Source of the DNA: Arcanobacterium haemolyticum DSM 20595
Lineage (GTDB): Bacteria > Actinomycetota > Actinomycetes > Actinomycetales > Actinomycetaceae
Direction of reading: 5' to 3'
Length of the DNA stretch: 64,000 bases
Assembly: GCF_000092365.1 (NCBI RefSeq)
Contig: NC_014218.1
Span: 1,178,001-1,242,000 of the forward strand
Under the pieces are notes generated by a model. That model searched no databases. It saw only the letters and a program-made list of their open reading frames with translations, and had not been told where the DNA came from. Below are positions 43,826-53,560 of the stretch, piece after piece; the stretch's first letter is position 1, and each line of letters begins with the position of its first letter. A program made the position numbers and the translations under genes.

Positions 43826-46051
43826 TTATGCTTTTTCTAGATATTCCCGGTTGCGGGAGTTGATATCGGACACTGCTACGGCAAGGGCACGATGATTGCG
43901 AAGTTGTGGATCGCTACCTACGAGTTCGCGTGCTCCTGCTCTTGCCTGTTCAATGGCCAGTTTATCCTTGACCACCGACACAAAACGAAGCGAACTTCGT
44001 ATTCCTGACTGTGATGCTCCTAAAACATCGCCAACTGAACGCAGTGCGACGTCCGCTTCCGCTAACGCAAACCCGTCTGTTGTTCCTGCAAATGCGTCAA
44101 CACGTTGAGCCGCGAGTGTTCCAGGAGCCGCGTTCGTCACTGCTAAGCACAAACCTGGCTTATTTTTATTTCCCCGACCAACTCGCCCTCGGAGCTGGTG
44201 CAACTGGGATAGGCCAAATCGTTCTGCATCCATAATCACCATCACGGTGGCGTCCGGAATATCTACCCCCACTTCGATCACAGTTGTGGCCACAACAAGG
44301 TGAACTCGCCCCGCTGCCATATCATTCATCACAGCGTTCTTATCTGCCGCGCTCATCTGGCCGTGAACAACACCAATCGCCACGCCGGCAAACACAGGCA
44401 AATTGCGGAGTCGTTCACTTACCGATTCTACATTAGCCATCTCAGGTTGATCGAGATCAGCAGGAAGATCAACCAGTACGGCCTCGTCGTCGGCTTCCTT
44501 CGCAGAAATACGCGGACACACAACGAAAACTCGCCCACCCGAATCAATCTCCTCACGCGCCCGCTGCCACACGCGTGCCATCCACCGATCGTTAAACGCG
44601 GGAACCACGGAGGTGGACATCGCGGAACGCTCCCGGTTCCCCAACACGGCAACGTCCAAATCTCCAAACACAGTCATCGCAACCGTGCGCGGAATCGGCG
44701 TGGCGGTCATAACCAAAAGGTGAGCACCATGCGCCAAACGATCCCGCTGGTCCACTCCAAAACGATGCTGTTCATCCACCACCACCAGGCCCAACGACGG
44801 CAACTGGACCTGATCGCCAAGCAAGGCGTGCGTACCCACCACAATCAACGGCGCTCCCGATGCAAGATGGGCCAACGTACGCCGCCGCTGTGCCATACCC
44901 AGCGAGCCAGTCAATAACTCCACGCGAGTAGCGCAACTAGGCGCTCCTAACTCCCCTGCAGACGCCAACTCGCCCAGTAGCGCAGAAATCGTCGAAAAAT
45001 GCTGTTGAGCCAAAACTTCCGTTGGCGCCAACAACACAGCCTGCCGGCCAGAATCCACCACCTGCAACATCGCACGCAACGCAACGATCGTCTTACCCGA
45101 ACCCACATCGCCCTGTAACAAACACCGCATCGGAAGCGTTCCACTCAACGCCTCACTAATCCGCGCGCCAACCTCAACCTGCGAATCGGTGAGAGTAAAC
45201 GGCAACCGAGCGTCCAACCCAGCCGCCACACCATCGAGACGTGGAGGGCAGGAGGGAGCCTGCGTCGTCGAAACTTCTGCGGCGCGCTGCGCCAACACAG
45301 TCTGCAACACAAAAGCCTCTTCATGAGCAAAACGCAACCGAGCCCGCGACCACTCCTCCACGTCCTGCGGCTGATGCACCGCATGAAACGCTTCAAAACG
45401 CGACGGCAAACCATACTTCTCCCGATACTCAGCCGGAAGTAGATCCGGAACATCCGCAGGACTCAACGTACCCAACACGGTGCCCACCGCACGCTCAATC
45501 TGCCACGACGGAACTTTCGCCATCGCATGATAAATCGGAATCGGACGCGCAATTTTCGCCTCATCTATCTCCGACTCATCCTCCACCACCTCATACTCCG
45601 GATGCGTTAACTGCAACCGGCCACGATACTGCGAAATCGTGCCAGAAAACGTAGCAATCGTCCCCGGACACAACGCGTTCTCATGATACGCAAGCGGACG
45701 CTTATGCTTCGCAAAAAAGGTCAAATCAAGATCATGCGCACCATCAGAAATCGTCACATTCAAAATAAAACCAGCACGATTATTCATCGGACGTGACGAC
45801 GAATCCATCACGCGCGCCACCACAGTCACCGAATCGCCCTCACGCACCGATTCAATAGGCAACAACTCCCCACGCCGCGCCACACGAAACGGAACATGAT
45901 TCAACAAATCCTCAACAGTCTCCAGCCCCAACTTAGCCAAAGCCTTCGCACTACGCGCCCCCACCAACCGATCAAGCGGACGCGACAAGGCAGTCCACGT
46001 ATCCGCCGCCAACGCAACACCCGGCTTAACTATTGGCTTTTCTGTGACCAT
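43826..46051 (-). CDS. recG: ATP-dependent DNA helicase RecG
   Basis: Encodes 741 aa from the ATG at 46051, 6 nt after AAGGAGG; upstream in-frame ATGs overlap or precede this site. The N-terminal wedge domain begins LSRPLDRLVGARSAKALAKLGL and contains the OB fold. The motor has QGDVGSGKTIVALRAML (Walker A), VVVDEQHRFGVDQR (DEQH), MTATPIPRT and the late LHQLRGRVGRGN. It remodels stalled forks and Holliday junctions. It is followed by rsmD and coaD on the same strand. Confidence 0.96.
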   Translation of the reverse strand: MVTEKPIVKPGVALAADTWTALSRPLDRLVGARSAKALAKLGLETVEDLLNHVPFRVARRGELLPIESVREGDSVTVVARVMDSSSRPMNNRAGFILNVTISDGAHDLDLTFFAKHKRPLAYHENALCPGTIATFSGTISQYRGRLQLTHPEYEVVEDESEIDEAKIARPIPIYHAMAKVPSWQIERAVGTVLGTLSPADVPDLLPAEYREKYGLPSRFEAFHAVHQPQDVEEWSRARLRFAHEEAFVLQTVLAQRAAEVSTTQAPSCPPRLDGVAAGLDARLPFTLTDSQVEVGARISEALSGTLPMRCLLQGDVGSGKTIVALRAMLQVVDSGRQAVLLAPTEVLAQQHFSTISALLGELASAGELGAPSCATRVELLTGSLGMAQRRRTLAHLASGAPLIVVGTHALLGDQVQLPSLGLVVVDEQHRFGVDQRDRLAHGAHLLVMTATPIPRTVAMTVFGDLDVAVLGNRERSAMSTSVVPAFNDRWMARVWQRAREEIDSGGRVFVVCPRISAKEADDEAVLVDLPADLDQPEMANVESVSERLRNLPVFAGVAIGVVHGQMSAADKNAVMNDMAAGRVHLVVATTVIEVGVDIPDATVMVIMDAERFGLSQLHQLRGRVGRGNKNKPGLCLAVTNAAPGTLAAQRVDAFAGTTDGFALAEADVALRSVGDVLGASQSGIRSSLRFVSVVKDKLAIEQARAGARELVGSDPQLRNHRALAVAVSDINSRNREYLEKA

Positions 46052-46190
46052 GCCCATCCTCCTTGCATCTGTATGCAACTATGCCAGAAACACGGACTAG
46101 AATGACAAGAGGAAGTGGAAACATTTACTCCAACGTAAACACCGGCAACCAGTCAGTGGCGAACAGCACGCTAGAAACACCGGTTATAGC

Positions 46191-46220
46191 TTGGATTACA
46201 GCGGGGTAATTCGATACACT
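46191..46220 (+). promoter_or_regulatory. Promoter of rpmB
   Basis: TTGGAT (46191-46196) and TACACT (46215-46220) are 18 nt apart, about 65 nt before the rpmB start. The pair resembles a housekeeping actinobacterial promoter. Confidence 0.5.
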
Positions 46221-46284
46221 TTTGAAGTTGCCAATTTTGGTAAGGCGCGAAAGCGTCTATTCGTCTTTAATGAAGGAGAGAACC

Positions 46285-46476
46285 GTGGCGTCTGTATGTG
46301 AAGTCTGCGGCAAGGGCCCGAACTTCGGTAAGAGCGTCTCGCACTCCCACGTGCGTACTTCCCGCCGTTGGAACCCGAACATTCAGCGTGTTCGTGCTCT
46401 CGTTAAGGGTGCCCCTAAGCGTCTGAACGTGTGCACCTCGTGCCTGAAGGCTGGCAAGGTTACACGCAACGTGTGA
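46285..46476 (+). CDS. rpmB: 50S ribosomal protein L28
   Basis: Encodes 63 aa from GTG 46285, with GAAGGAGAG just before it; a longer in-frame ATG at 46222 covers the leader and is unlikely. [21 protein letters not shown] carries the first Cys pair, [12 protein letters not shown] the core, and [13 protein letters not shown] the second pair, so this is the zinc-binding form of L28. A strong terminator follows. Confidence 0.97.
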   Translation: MASVCEVCGKGPNFGKSVSHSHVRTSRRWNPNIQRVRALVKGAPKRLNVCTSCLKAGKVTRNV

Positions 46477-46497
46477 TCGAAGCTAGAAGCTTTTACT

Positions 46498-46536
46498 ATC
46501 TTCCCCAACTTTTTACGGTTGGGGAAGATTTTTTAT
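46498..46536 (+). terminator. Rho-independent terminator after rpmB
   Basis: ATCTTCCCCAAC (46498-46509) and GTTGGGGAAGAT (46518-46529) form a 12-bp perfect stem with an 8-nt loop followed by TTTTTT. Confidence 0.92.
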
Positions 46537-46596
46537 ATGCGGGACTTGTTAGGGCGGCTGGCTGGCTACCATCTAAGCCGTCCCCCTCACAACCCT

Positions 46597-47355
46597 CTAA
46601 AAGTACGAGCACACCAGCGCGCCAGCATCATCTCGCACCACAGAAACGGGTGTTTTGAAGATTCGGGTGAGGGTTTCGCTGGTGCACACATCGTCCACAC
46701 TCCCCTGCTCGATCACGAGCCCGTCTTGCATGGCAATGATCCGGTCAGCGTAGCGGGTGGCAAAATTGATGTCGTGTAGAACGATCACGATGGTGCGGCC
46801 AAGCTCGTCGGCGGCCCGCCGTAGCTGCCGCATCATGTGAACGGAATGTTGCATATCCAAATTGTTTAACGGCTCATCAAGCAACACATAATCGGTATCT
46901 TGAGCGAGAACCATGGCAACGTAGGCGCGTTGCCGTTGCCCGCCGGAGAGCTGATCCAAGAATCGGTGTTCCAATTCTTCCAAATCAAGAAAGGCGATGG
47001 CCGTATCGATGTGGCGCTGATCTTCGGCCGTCAACCGCCCTCCAGAATAGGGAAACCGCCCGAACGCCACGAGTTGGCGCACAGTCAACCGGGTAACGAA
47101 GTGGTTTTCTTGCCGCAAAATGGAAAGGATCCGAGCAACAGCATTGGATTCGGCGGTGGCCACGTCTAGCCCGCCAACAACAATTTCTCCGCTGTCAGGT
47201 TTTTGGAGCCGCCCGATCATGGTGAGCACGGTGGATTTTCCGGCGCCGTTTGGGCCAACAAGGGCGGTGATTCCGCCGCGTGGAATGTCAAGATTAACGG
47301 GCCCGATGGTTGCTTCGGCAGAATATGTGCGTGTTATGTTGCGTAGGCGTATCAC
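46597..47355 (-). CDS. Siderophore ABC transporter ATP-binding protein
   Basis: Encodes 252 aa. ALVGPNGAGKSTVLTMIG is Walker A, LDQLSGGQRQRAYVAMVLAQ the signature, and YVLLDEPLNNLDMQHS Walker B. LSILRQENHFVTRLTVRQLVAFGRFPYSGGR is typical of the FecE/FepC group that drives iron-siderophore import. The start overlaps the end of the upstream permease by 4 nt. It is the last gene of the importer operon. Confidence 0.93.
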   Translation of the reverse strand: MIRLRNITRTYSAEATIGPVNLDIPRGGITALVGPNGAGKSTVLTMIGRLQKPDSGEIVVGGLDVATAESNAVARILSILRQENHFVTRLTVRQLVAFGRFPYSGGRLTAEDQRHIDTAIAFLDLEELEHRFLDQLSGGQRQRAYVAMVLAQDTDYVLLDEPLNNLDMQHSVHMMRQLRRAADELGRTIVIVLHDINFATRYADRIIAMQDGLVIEQGSVDDVCTSETLTRIFKTPVSVVRDDAGALVCSYF

Positions 47356-48353
47356 AGGCGTCCCTTTCGCATGATGACGATGAGGAAGAGTGTTCCTCCG
47401 ATGAGTTCGATGATGATGCTGACGGCGCCTTGAGCGTAGAAGATGTGGCGCATGATGAAGTAGGCGGCGGAGAGTATGGTGTATCCGAGCAGTGCGGAGG
47501 CTGGTAGTAGCACACGGTGATCGTGGGTATCCATGAGTACGTAGGTGAGGGTGGCTACGAGGAATCCGAGGAAGGTCATGGGCCCTACAAGTGAGGTTGT
47601 CATGGACATGAGGACGGATACCAGGAGGAGTGAGAGTGTGAGGTGGCGCCGGTGGTTGATCCCTAGGTTGGTGGCGGTTTCGCGGCCGAGTGCGAGGAGG
47701 TTGAGTGTGTGGGAGCGGAGGTAGATGATGGTTGCGGTGGTGAGGACGATGGGGATTGTGATGGCGAGGTTTGTGGTGTGTGCATTGGAGATGGATCCGA
47801 AGAGGCGCGCGGTGAGCACGTCGAATGCGGAGGGTTCGAGGAGGCGTTGCATGAAGGTTGCGAGGGATCCGAGTCCTGCTCCGAGGATGATTCCGATGAG
47901 GAGCATGATGTGGAGGTTTCCGAGTTTTCCTGAAAGTAGCCAGGTGTAGAGCGCGACGGCGAGGGCTACCATGAGTGCGGCTTGCGTGAGGTAGATGAGT
48001 GGATTATCGAGTAGGGTTGCGCCGAGGATTCCGAACATGAAAACGAACGTGGTTTGGACGAGTTTGTAGAGTGCTTCGAATCCCATGATGGACGGGGTGA
48101 TGATGCGGTTTTGTGTGGCGGTTTGGAAGGTGATGGTTGCGAAGGATTGGCAGATGGCCACGATTGCGATGATGATCAGGGTTTTTGCACGTATTCCGGC
48201 TACGAGCGTCCATTGTTCTGTGCCGAAGGGCATCGGATTTTCCCAGAAGAGGATTCCGATTGTGGTGAGGATTGATGTGCAGATAAGGGTTGCGTAGATG
48301 AGGGTTGTTCGACGACGGTGGGCTACGATCTGGTTGATGGTTTTTTGTTGCAT
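47352..48353 (-). CDS. Siderophore ABC transporter permease (FecCD family), second
   Basis: Encodes 333 aa with about nine membrane helices. ALGRETATNLGINHRRHLTLSLLLVS is the region that meets the ATPase, and VGPMTFLGFLVATLTYVL the typical FecCD loop. The closing helices carry a basic C-terminus. It begins 1 nt after the stop of the other permease and overlaps the ATPase gene by 4 nt. Confidence 0.92.
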   Translation of the reverse strand: MQQKTINQIVAHRRRTTLIYATLICTSILTTIGILFWENPMPFGTEQWTLVAGIRAKTLIIIAIVAICQSFATITFQTATQNRIITPSIMGFEALYKLVQTTFVFMFGILGATLLDNPLIYLTQAALMVALAVALYTWLLSGKLGNLHIMLLIGIILGAGLGSLATFMQRLLEPSAFDVLTARLFGSISNAHTTNLAITIPIVLTTATIIYLRSHTLNLLALGRETATNLGINHRRHLTLSLLLVSVLMSMTTSLVGPMTFLGFLVATLTYVLMDTHDHRVLLPASALLGYTILSAAYFIMRHIFYAQGAVSIIIELIGGTLFLIVIMRKGRL

Positions 48354-48354
48354 C

Positions 48355-49326
48355 TTATCCTCGCTTTCGTTGGTGGAGGAGGATGGCGATGAAGCCGATG
48401 GCGCCGACGATTGAGAGGATGGTGGCTACTGGTATTTCGAATGGTGCAATGATGATCCTGCCGACGATGTCGCAGATTCCTACTGTCCAGATTCCGGCTA
48501 GGCAGACCCATGGGAGGTTGGTGCGGAGGTTGTCTCCGCGGATCATGGAGATGACGTTGGGAACGATGAGGCCGAGGAATGGGAGTGATCCGATGACTAC
48601 TGCGACTACTCCAGTGATGACGGCAACGATGGTGACGCCGATCAGAATGATCCGATCGTAGTTGATTCCAACGTTGGTGGCGATGTCTTTTCCAAGGCCA
48701 ACCACGGTGAATTTGTCTGCAATAATGAAGGCGATGATGGTGACGATTAGGACTATCCAGATGAGTTCGTAGCGGCCTTTCATCACCATAGTGAAGGATC
48801 CAGAGAACCAGATTCCGAGGCTTTGTAGAAGGTTGTACTGCAGGGCAATGAACGTGGAGAATGCGCTGACTACTGCCCCAAGCATGATGCCGATGATCGG
48901 GACTACCAGTGACGATTTGAGGGTGACTTTGCGCAGGAAAAGGAAGAAGATCATCGTGCCAGCAAAAGAAAAGGCAACCGCACATACCATGCGTTGAGTA
49001 ATGGTGGGTTCTGGGATCACGATCATGGCTGTGATAAGCCCTAATCCTGCCCATTCGATTGTGCCGGTGGTGGTTGGTTCAACGAATCTATTTTGAGTCA
49101 TCAACTGCATAATCAGGCCTGCAATTGCCATAGCAGCCCCGGCTAATACCAGGGCGATTGTGCGGGGAACACGGGTAATGAAGAAAATGTCCCAGCCGTC
49201 GGCGGCTGTTGTTACGTGGTACACCCCCGTAAACAAAGAGACACATACGAGTAAAAGTTTCCCTAAAATACCAACCGTGAGCATAACTTTCTCACGGTGC
49301 TGCATCATATAATCTCGCATAGTCAT
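48355..49326 (-). CDS. Siderophore ABC transporter permease (FecCD family), first
   Basis: Encodes 323 aa of membrane helices. LIMQLMTQNRFVEPTTTGTIEWAGLG is the substrate-side signature of FecCD permeases in its catecholate-type variant. VVGLGKDIATNVGINYDRIILIGV contacts the ATPase, and IGSLPFLGLIVPNVISMIRGDN follows. It pairs with the next gene to form the channel. The binding-protein gene lies 59 nt upstream. Confidence 0.92.
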   Translation of the reverse strand: MTMRDYMMQHREKVMLTVGILGKLLLVCVSLFTGVYHVTTAADGWDIFFITRVPRTIALVLAGAAMAIAGLIMQLMTQNRFVEPTTTGTIEWAGLGLITAMIVIPEPTITQRMVCAVAFSFAGTMIFFLFLRKVTLKSSLVVPIIGIMLGAVVSAFSTFIALQYNLLQSLGIWFSGSFTMVMKGRYELIWIVLIVTIIAFIIADKFTVVGLGKDIATNVGINYDRIILIGVTIVAVITGVVAVVIGSLPFLGLIVPNVISMIRGDNLRTNLPWVCLAGIWTVGICDIVGRIIIAPFEIPVATILSIVGAIGFIAILLHQRKRG

Positions 49327-49385
49327 CCATCTTCTGCGCGAATAGGCCCTGGCTGGCCGGATAAAATCCGGCCAGCCAAAGGGTT

Positions 49386-50408
49386 TTAACGTGCAGATTC
49401 AAACGCTTCTGCGAGCTTATTAATGAACTGAGTGTAGAGCAGAATATCTTCCGATAGGTAGAAATCAGCTGGCGATACAACTACTTGTTTCTTGGCAACT
49501 GCTGGAACATTCTGCAGCGCTTCGGAACCAGAGATAAGTTCAGCGGACGGTGTGTATTCGCCACCATCCTTCGATGCCATCGCCTGATCACGATCGAGCA
49601 CCACGATCCATTCTGGGTTCGTAGCTGCGATTGCCTCAACCGAAACTTCGTCACCCTGGTGATCTGTGGAGCCTTGCTGCTCCAAGGCTGGAGTCAAGCC
49701 AAGCATAGGGAAGAGTGGACCAACCGCACGGCCCTTACCTGGAGCCGCGTAGTTAATGGCACCACCAGAGGTGATCAGCCCCATCACAGTATGCTTCTTA
49801 TCGTAGGCTTTCTTTGCACGCTCGATAGCTTTGTTGAAATCAGCAACCATCTTCTTAGCTTCAGCCTGCTTATTGAAGATATCACCGAGCATCATTACCT
49901 GCTTCGGGAAGTACTCTTCCAACGGCATATCTTCTGGAAGGTTGATATCAACAAATGCCGTATCTTTGGGAAGAACAGATTTCACATTCTCGCTCTGCTT
50001 AGCGAATCGTTGGCCGTTAATCACCAGATCGGGAGCAGCAGAAACAAATGCTTCTAAGTTTGGTTCACGGTGGGAACCAAGATCGATGATCTTTGGATTT
50101 TTTACGTAATCGCCGTGCAATTGTGGGCTCATGATTGGAAGTGGAGCAGCCTTGAGATCAACCTTCCACTCTTTAAGGATCTGGAAAGAGCGATTATCTG
50201 TAACAACAACGGATTTTGGCGACTCTGGAATCTTAACCTTGTTACCAGAGAAGTCCACAATGGTCTTTGGACCCTTTTTCTCAGCTTCCTGGCTTTTCAT
50301 AGCCGAGTGAGATTCTTTCGCTTCTGGAGTGGATGAGCAACCAGCAAGCACAAGGCCAAAAGAAGCAGTGAGAGCAAGGAGTGCTCGCAACGAACGGCGA
50401 GATGCCAT
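49386..50408 (-). CDS. Siderophore-binding lipoprotein of ABC importer
   Basis: Encodes 340 aa. MASRRSLRALLALTASFGLV and the lipobox LAGCSS mark a lipoprotein signal peptide. The mature part is a periplasmic-binding-protein type III fold: TIVDFSGNKVKIPESPKSVVV, then DLVINGQRFAKQSENVK and EWIVVLDRDQAM. It resembles the CeuE/FatB branch that binds catecholate-type iron chelates. It is the first gene of a four-gene operon whose promoter carries a DtxR-like operator. Confidence 0.92.
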   Translation of the reverse strand: MASRRSLRALLALTASFGLVLAGCSSTPEAKESHSAMKSQEAEKKGPKTIVDFSGNKVKIPESPKSVVVTDNRSFQILKEWKVDLKAAPLPIMSPQLHGDYVKNPKIIDLGSHREPNLEAFVSAAPDLVINGQRFAKQSENVKSVLPKDTAFVDINLPEDMPLEEYFPKQVMMLGDIFNKQAEAKKMVADFNKAIERAKKAYDKKHTVMGLITSGGAINYAAPGKGRAVGPLFPMLGLTPALEQQGSTDHQGDEVSVEAIAATNPEWIVVLDRDQAMASKDGGEYTPSAELISGSEALQNVPAVAKKQVVVSPADFYLSEDILLYTQFINKLAEAFESAR

Positions 50409-50468
50409 AAGGATACCTTTCGGTTAGGGATAGGAAGTTCGACAGATGGGAAGTCTACGACGAACGTC

Positions 50469-50503
50469 CTAAGGGTATCCTTAGCGACACTAATAATGCA
50501 AGA
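50469..50503 (-). promoter_or_regulatory. DtxR/IdeR-like operator and promoter of siderophore operon
   Basis: CTAAGG-GTAT-CCTTAG (50469-50484) is a perfect 6-4-6 palindrome. On the minus strand TTGCAT (near 50498-50503) is a possible -35, placing the palindrome over the -10 region. The same 6-4-6 palindrome occurs at 16718-16733. Iron-loaded DtxR-type repressors bind sites with this core, which suits control of iron import. A related TAAGG-ATA-CCTTT lies at 50408-50420 over the ribosome site. Confidence 0.7.
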
Positions 50504-50552
50504 TAGAAATTGCGTAAATGAAAAATAGAGAGATTTTGTGATGTACAACGGA

Positions 50553-51527
50553 CTACTGCCGGAAGTGATCCCACCCGATCCGATCTGAATCGATATCCGC
50601 CAAATCCAGCGTTAATCGCCCGTGTTCAGCAGGGCCACGCACCTCACCAATCACCGTAAATCCTGCAGGCACAGCACCATCCGCAGCGATCGTCCCAACG
50701 AACCCATGATCTTCTCCCCCAGCTAGTGCCCAGTATCGACGATCTGCCCCCAAGCGCCCAGCAGCACTACCCAACGATCCTATGAGCGTGTTCAAAGCCG
50801 GCGCATCCAGATCCACCCACACGCGGCTAGCACGAGCGATCCGGCCAAGATCTTTAGCCAACCCGTCTGAGACGTCCATCAGCGAACAGAGCACACCAGA
50901 TCGCGCGGCAGCCAAAGCGATTTCCACCGGCGGCTTCGGCCGCAAGAAATCATCAATCAGAGCCACAATCCGCGAATCAGGATCGTTCCGATCATATCCC
51001 GCCTGCAGGAGTTCATATCCGGCCAGCCCGTGCCCAAGGCTACCGGCAAAAACAACGCGCTGCCCAGGCAACGCCCCGCTACGCAGCAAAGCCGAACGCC
51101 CTTCAAGATCACCAATGATAGTCACGCCTACGCTCACCTGTGGCGACGCAACCAGATCTCCCCCGTCCACTCCGACACCAAGCGGAGCACACGCGTCGTT
51201 CAAACCACGTGCAAAATCTTCCACCCACGCCACAGGAGTTTCAGGAGGCAACCCCAACCCCACAACAAGTGACACGGGCCGGGCACCCATCGCCAGAGCA
51301 TCCGCGATGTTCTGCTGAGCCGCCCGATACCCAACATCGCGCCCAGTGGACCAATCCAACCGAAAATGCCGATCTTCAATCAGCATATCGGTAGACACGG
51401 TGGTGTGCCCCACCACGTCCAAGACCACTGAATCGTCCCCGTTCGGAACCACGGCACACCCAGCTTGCGGAAGAAGGGGTGTGAATCGTGCGAGCAGTTC
51501 GGCTTCGTTAAGATCTTGGACGCGCAT
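50553..51527 (-). CDS. thiL: Thiamine-monophosphate kinase
   Basis: Encodes 324 aa of the AIR-synthase fold. PNGDDSVVL and VSTDMLIEDRHFRLDW are the nucleotide and metal motifs, ADALAMGARPVSLVVGLGLP follows, and SLMDVSDGLAKDLGRIA and LAGGEDHGFVGTI complete the family pattern. It phosphorylates thiamine monophosphate to the active diphosphate. Spacing from ddl is 9 nt on the same strand. Confidence 0.95.
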   Translation of the reverse strand: MRVQDLNEAELLARFTPLLPQAGCAVVPNGDDSVVLDVVGHTTVSTDMLIEDRHFRLDWSTGRDVGYRAAQQNIADALAMGARPVSLVVGLGLPPETPVAWVEDFARGLNDACAPLGVGVDGGDLVASPQVSVGVTIIGDLEGRSALLRSGALPGQRVVFAGSLGHGLAGYELLQAGYDRNDPDSRIVALIDDFLRPKPPVEIALAAARSGVLCSLMDVSDGLAKDLGRIARASRVWVDLDAPALNTLIGSLGSAAGRLGADRRYWALAGGEDHGFVGTIAADGAVPAGFTVIGEVRGPAEHGRLTLDLADIDSDRIGWDHFRQ

Positions 51528-51536
51528 GGTACCTCA

Positions 51537-52655
51537 CTATCGCAAACCGGTTGGGCGTTCGAGCGCCAACGCAATCAATTCATCAAGAAGTTGTGAATAT
51601 GGCAATCCTGTGTTTTCCCACAGAACTGGATACATGGAGAACGGCGTGAAACCTGGAATAGTGTTGAGTTCGATCACGAACGTTTCGCCTTCAGGGGTGA
51701 GGAAGAAATCAACACGAGACATGCCTTCACAGCCGAACGCGTCAAACGTGGCGATAGCCTGGGCGCGAATCTTTTCAGAGATTTCTTCTGGCACGTTCGC
51801 AGGGATCGACATGGTGAGCCCGTCCGTATCCAAGTACTTGTGCTCAAAATCGTAGAATCCATCTTCTGGAAGGTTCACAAGGACTTCGCCAACAACGGAT
51901 GCGCGTGGAGTGGTATCGCCACGCCCGCCAAGCACAGCACATTCGATTTCTCGGCCATTCACGCCTTGTTCGATAAGCACCTTTGGATCGTGGATTTGTG
52001 CGGCAGCCACGGCGGCAGGAACATCTTCGATTCGTGCAACGCGGGTGATTCCCAACGATGACCCAGCGCGCGCCGGCTTCACGTAAACAGGGAATGACAT
52101 TTTCGCAACATCGGCCAATACCTGGTCACGTTCATCACGCCACTTGCGCGCAGTTGCAACTACGTAAGGAGCAACTGGCAAACCGGCAGCTTCCAGCACA
52201 ACCTTCATGTAATGCTTATCCATGCCGGCAGCCGATGCGAACACGCCACAGCCAACGTATGGTACGCCGGCCATTTCCAGCATTCCTTGGATAGTTCCGT
52301 CTTCACCAAATGGGCCGTGAAGAAGCGGGAATACCACGTCCACATTGCCCAAAAGTGCAAGATCAGAAGCATTTTCACGATCGTAACGGACAAGCGATTG
52401 CGTACCATCACCGGCAGGCAACGTAACAGCTTCGGGGGCTGCTTCCACTTCAAGCAGACCCGCTTCTAGGGTGAGTTGGCTTGCGTCCGTTGCTCCTGGC
52501 ACCCACGCGCCATCGCGTGTGATACCAATTGGGAGAACGTCATAGCGTTCCGGATCGAGAGATCGCATAACCGCACCAGCGGTAGCGATAGAAATTGAGT
52601 GTTCACCTGAGGCACCGCCGTAGATAACGGCAACGCGGATCTTTGAATTCGACAT
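51537..52655 (-). CDS. ddl: D-alanine--D-alanine ligase
   Basis: Encodes 372 aa. VAVIYGGASGEHSISIATAG is the start of the family, FPLLHGPFGEDGTIQGMLEMAGVPYVG in outline the substrate loop, FPVYVKPARAGSSLGITRV the ATP-grasp lysine region, and FVIELNTIPGFTPFSMYP the metal-binding end. It joins two D-Ala for peptidoglycan. It lies upstream of thiL on the same strand. Confidence 0.97.
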   Translation of the reverse strand: MSNSKIRVAVIYGGASGEHSISIATAGAVMRSLDPERYDVLPIGITRDGAWVPGATDASQLTLEAGLLEVEAAPEAVTLPAGDGTQSLVRYDRENASDLALLGNVDVVFPLLHGPFGEDGTIQGMLEMAGVPYVGCGVFASAAGMDKHYMKVVLEAAGLPVAPYVVATARKWRDERDQVLADVAKMSFPVYVKPARAGSSLGITRVARIEDVPAAVAAAQIHDPKVLIEQGVNGREIECAVLGGRGDTTPRASVVGEVLVNLPEDGFYDFEHKYLDTDGLTMSIPANVPEEISEKIRAQAIATFDAFGCEGMSRVDFFLTPEGETFVIELNTIPGFTPFSMYPVLWENTGLPYSQLLDELIALALERPTGLR

Positions 52656-52725
52656 GACAGTAATGTTACCTCAGCCCTCCACCGCCGCGAACACTCACGT
52701 GTGTGGCGTTCTAGAACAACGTACG

Positions 52726-53541
52726 TTAGAGGTGAAAACGGGCTTTCAGACGCGCTTTTTTGGCTTTGCGCATGGCACGTTTCATTTCGTATTCATCGTT
52801 GAGTGGATCTCCATCCCGACGTCGGTCCCAGCGTTGTGCCCGAGGTTCCGTTGAGAAGCCGATCGGGTTTTCTTGGCGCATCGGGATAAGGAGTTCCTCA
52901 ATGGCATCGATGACCTCAGCAGTTGCGGAGGTCAGTTCGTCATAATCAGGATCGTCACTCACCTCGGTTACAAGAGGAGCCCCAAACACGATTTTGGTTC
53001 GGGTTTTCGGGCCGATGTGGCGCCAATCAACAGAGTAATCCCACGGGTTTAACAGATGTTCATTACCCCAGTGAGCGCATGGAATCACGGGAACATCCGG
53101 ATGTGTTGCCATGATCCGCGCGATTCCAGTTTTGCCACGCATTGGCCACATGTCCGGATCGCGGGTAAGGCCGCCTTCAGGGAAAAGAAGGACAACTCCC
53201 CCGTTGTCCAAAATATCGCGAATACCGTCGAGTGAATCTTTGGCGTTGGTGGTTTCGCGTGTAACTTTCACTGCGTGTACGCCACGGAGCACGAATGCCA
53301 CACCAGGTACTTTGAAGAAGTTAGAACCGGCAACAAAGTGGGGTGCGCGTCCGACTTTCATCACTGCTTCCCCGATAATCATGGCATCGAAGTAGCCAGT
53401 GTGATTGGCAACGATAACAGCCGGACCTGAACGCGGAATATGTTCGAGCCCTGACAGTGTCATGCGTTGGATGAGCTTGTTGATACCTCGAACGAACGGA
53501 GCGATCGACCTTAGAAAAGGTTGTGCTTCTGGAACTTTCAC
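52726..53541 (-). CDS. 1-acyl-sn-glycerol-3-phosphate acyltransferase (PlsC-type)
   Basis: Encodes 271 aa. VIVANHTGYFDAMIIGEAV holds the HX4D catalytic motif. FFKVPGVAFVLRGVHAVKV and VLLFPEGGLTRDPDMWPMRGKTG are the further acyltransferase motifs, and PVIPCAHWGN the fourth. The C-terminal tail is Lys/Arg-rich. It acylates lysophosphatidate in phospholipid synthesis. In many actinobacteria gpsA follows this gene before ddl; here it is absent. Confidence 0.9.
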   Translation of the reverse strand: MKVPEAQPFLRSIAPFVRGINKLIQRMTLSGLEHIPRSGPAVIVANHTGYFDAMIIGEAVMKVGRAPHFVAGSNFFKVPGVAFVLRGVHAVKVTRETTNAKDSLDGIRDILDNGGVVLLFPEGGLTRDPDMWPMRGKTGIARIMATHPDVPVIPCAHWGNEHLLNPWDYSVDWRHIGPKTRTKIVFGAPLVTEVSDDPDYDELTSATAEVIDAIEELLIPMRQENPIGFSTEPRAQRWDRRRDGDPLNDEYEMKRAMRKAKKARLKARFHL

Positions 53542-53560
53542 TAGATAGGTGCCTTAACGT

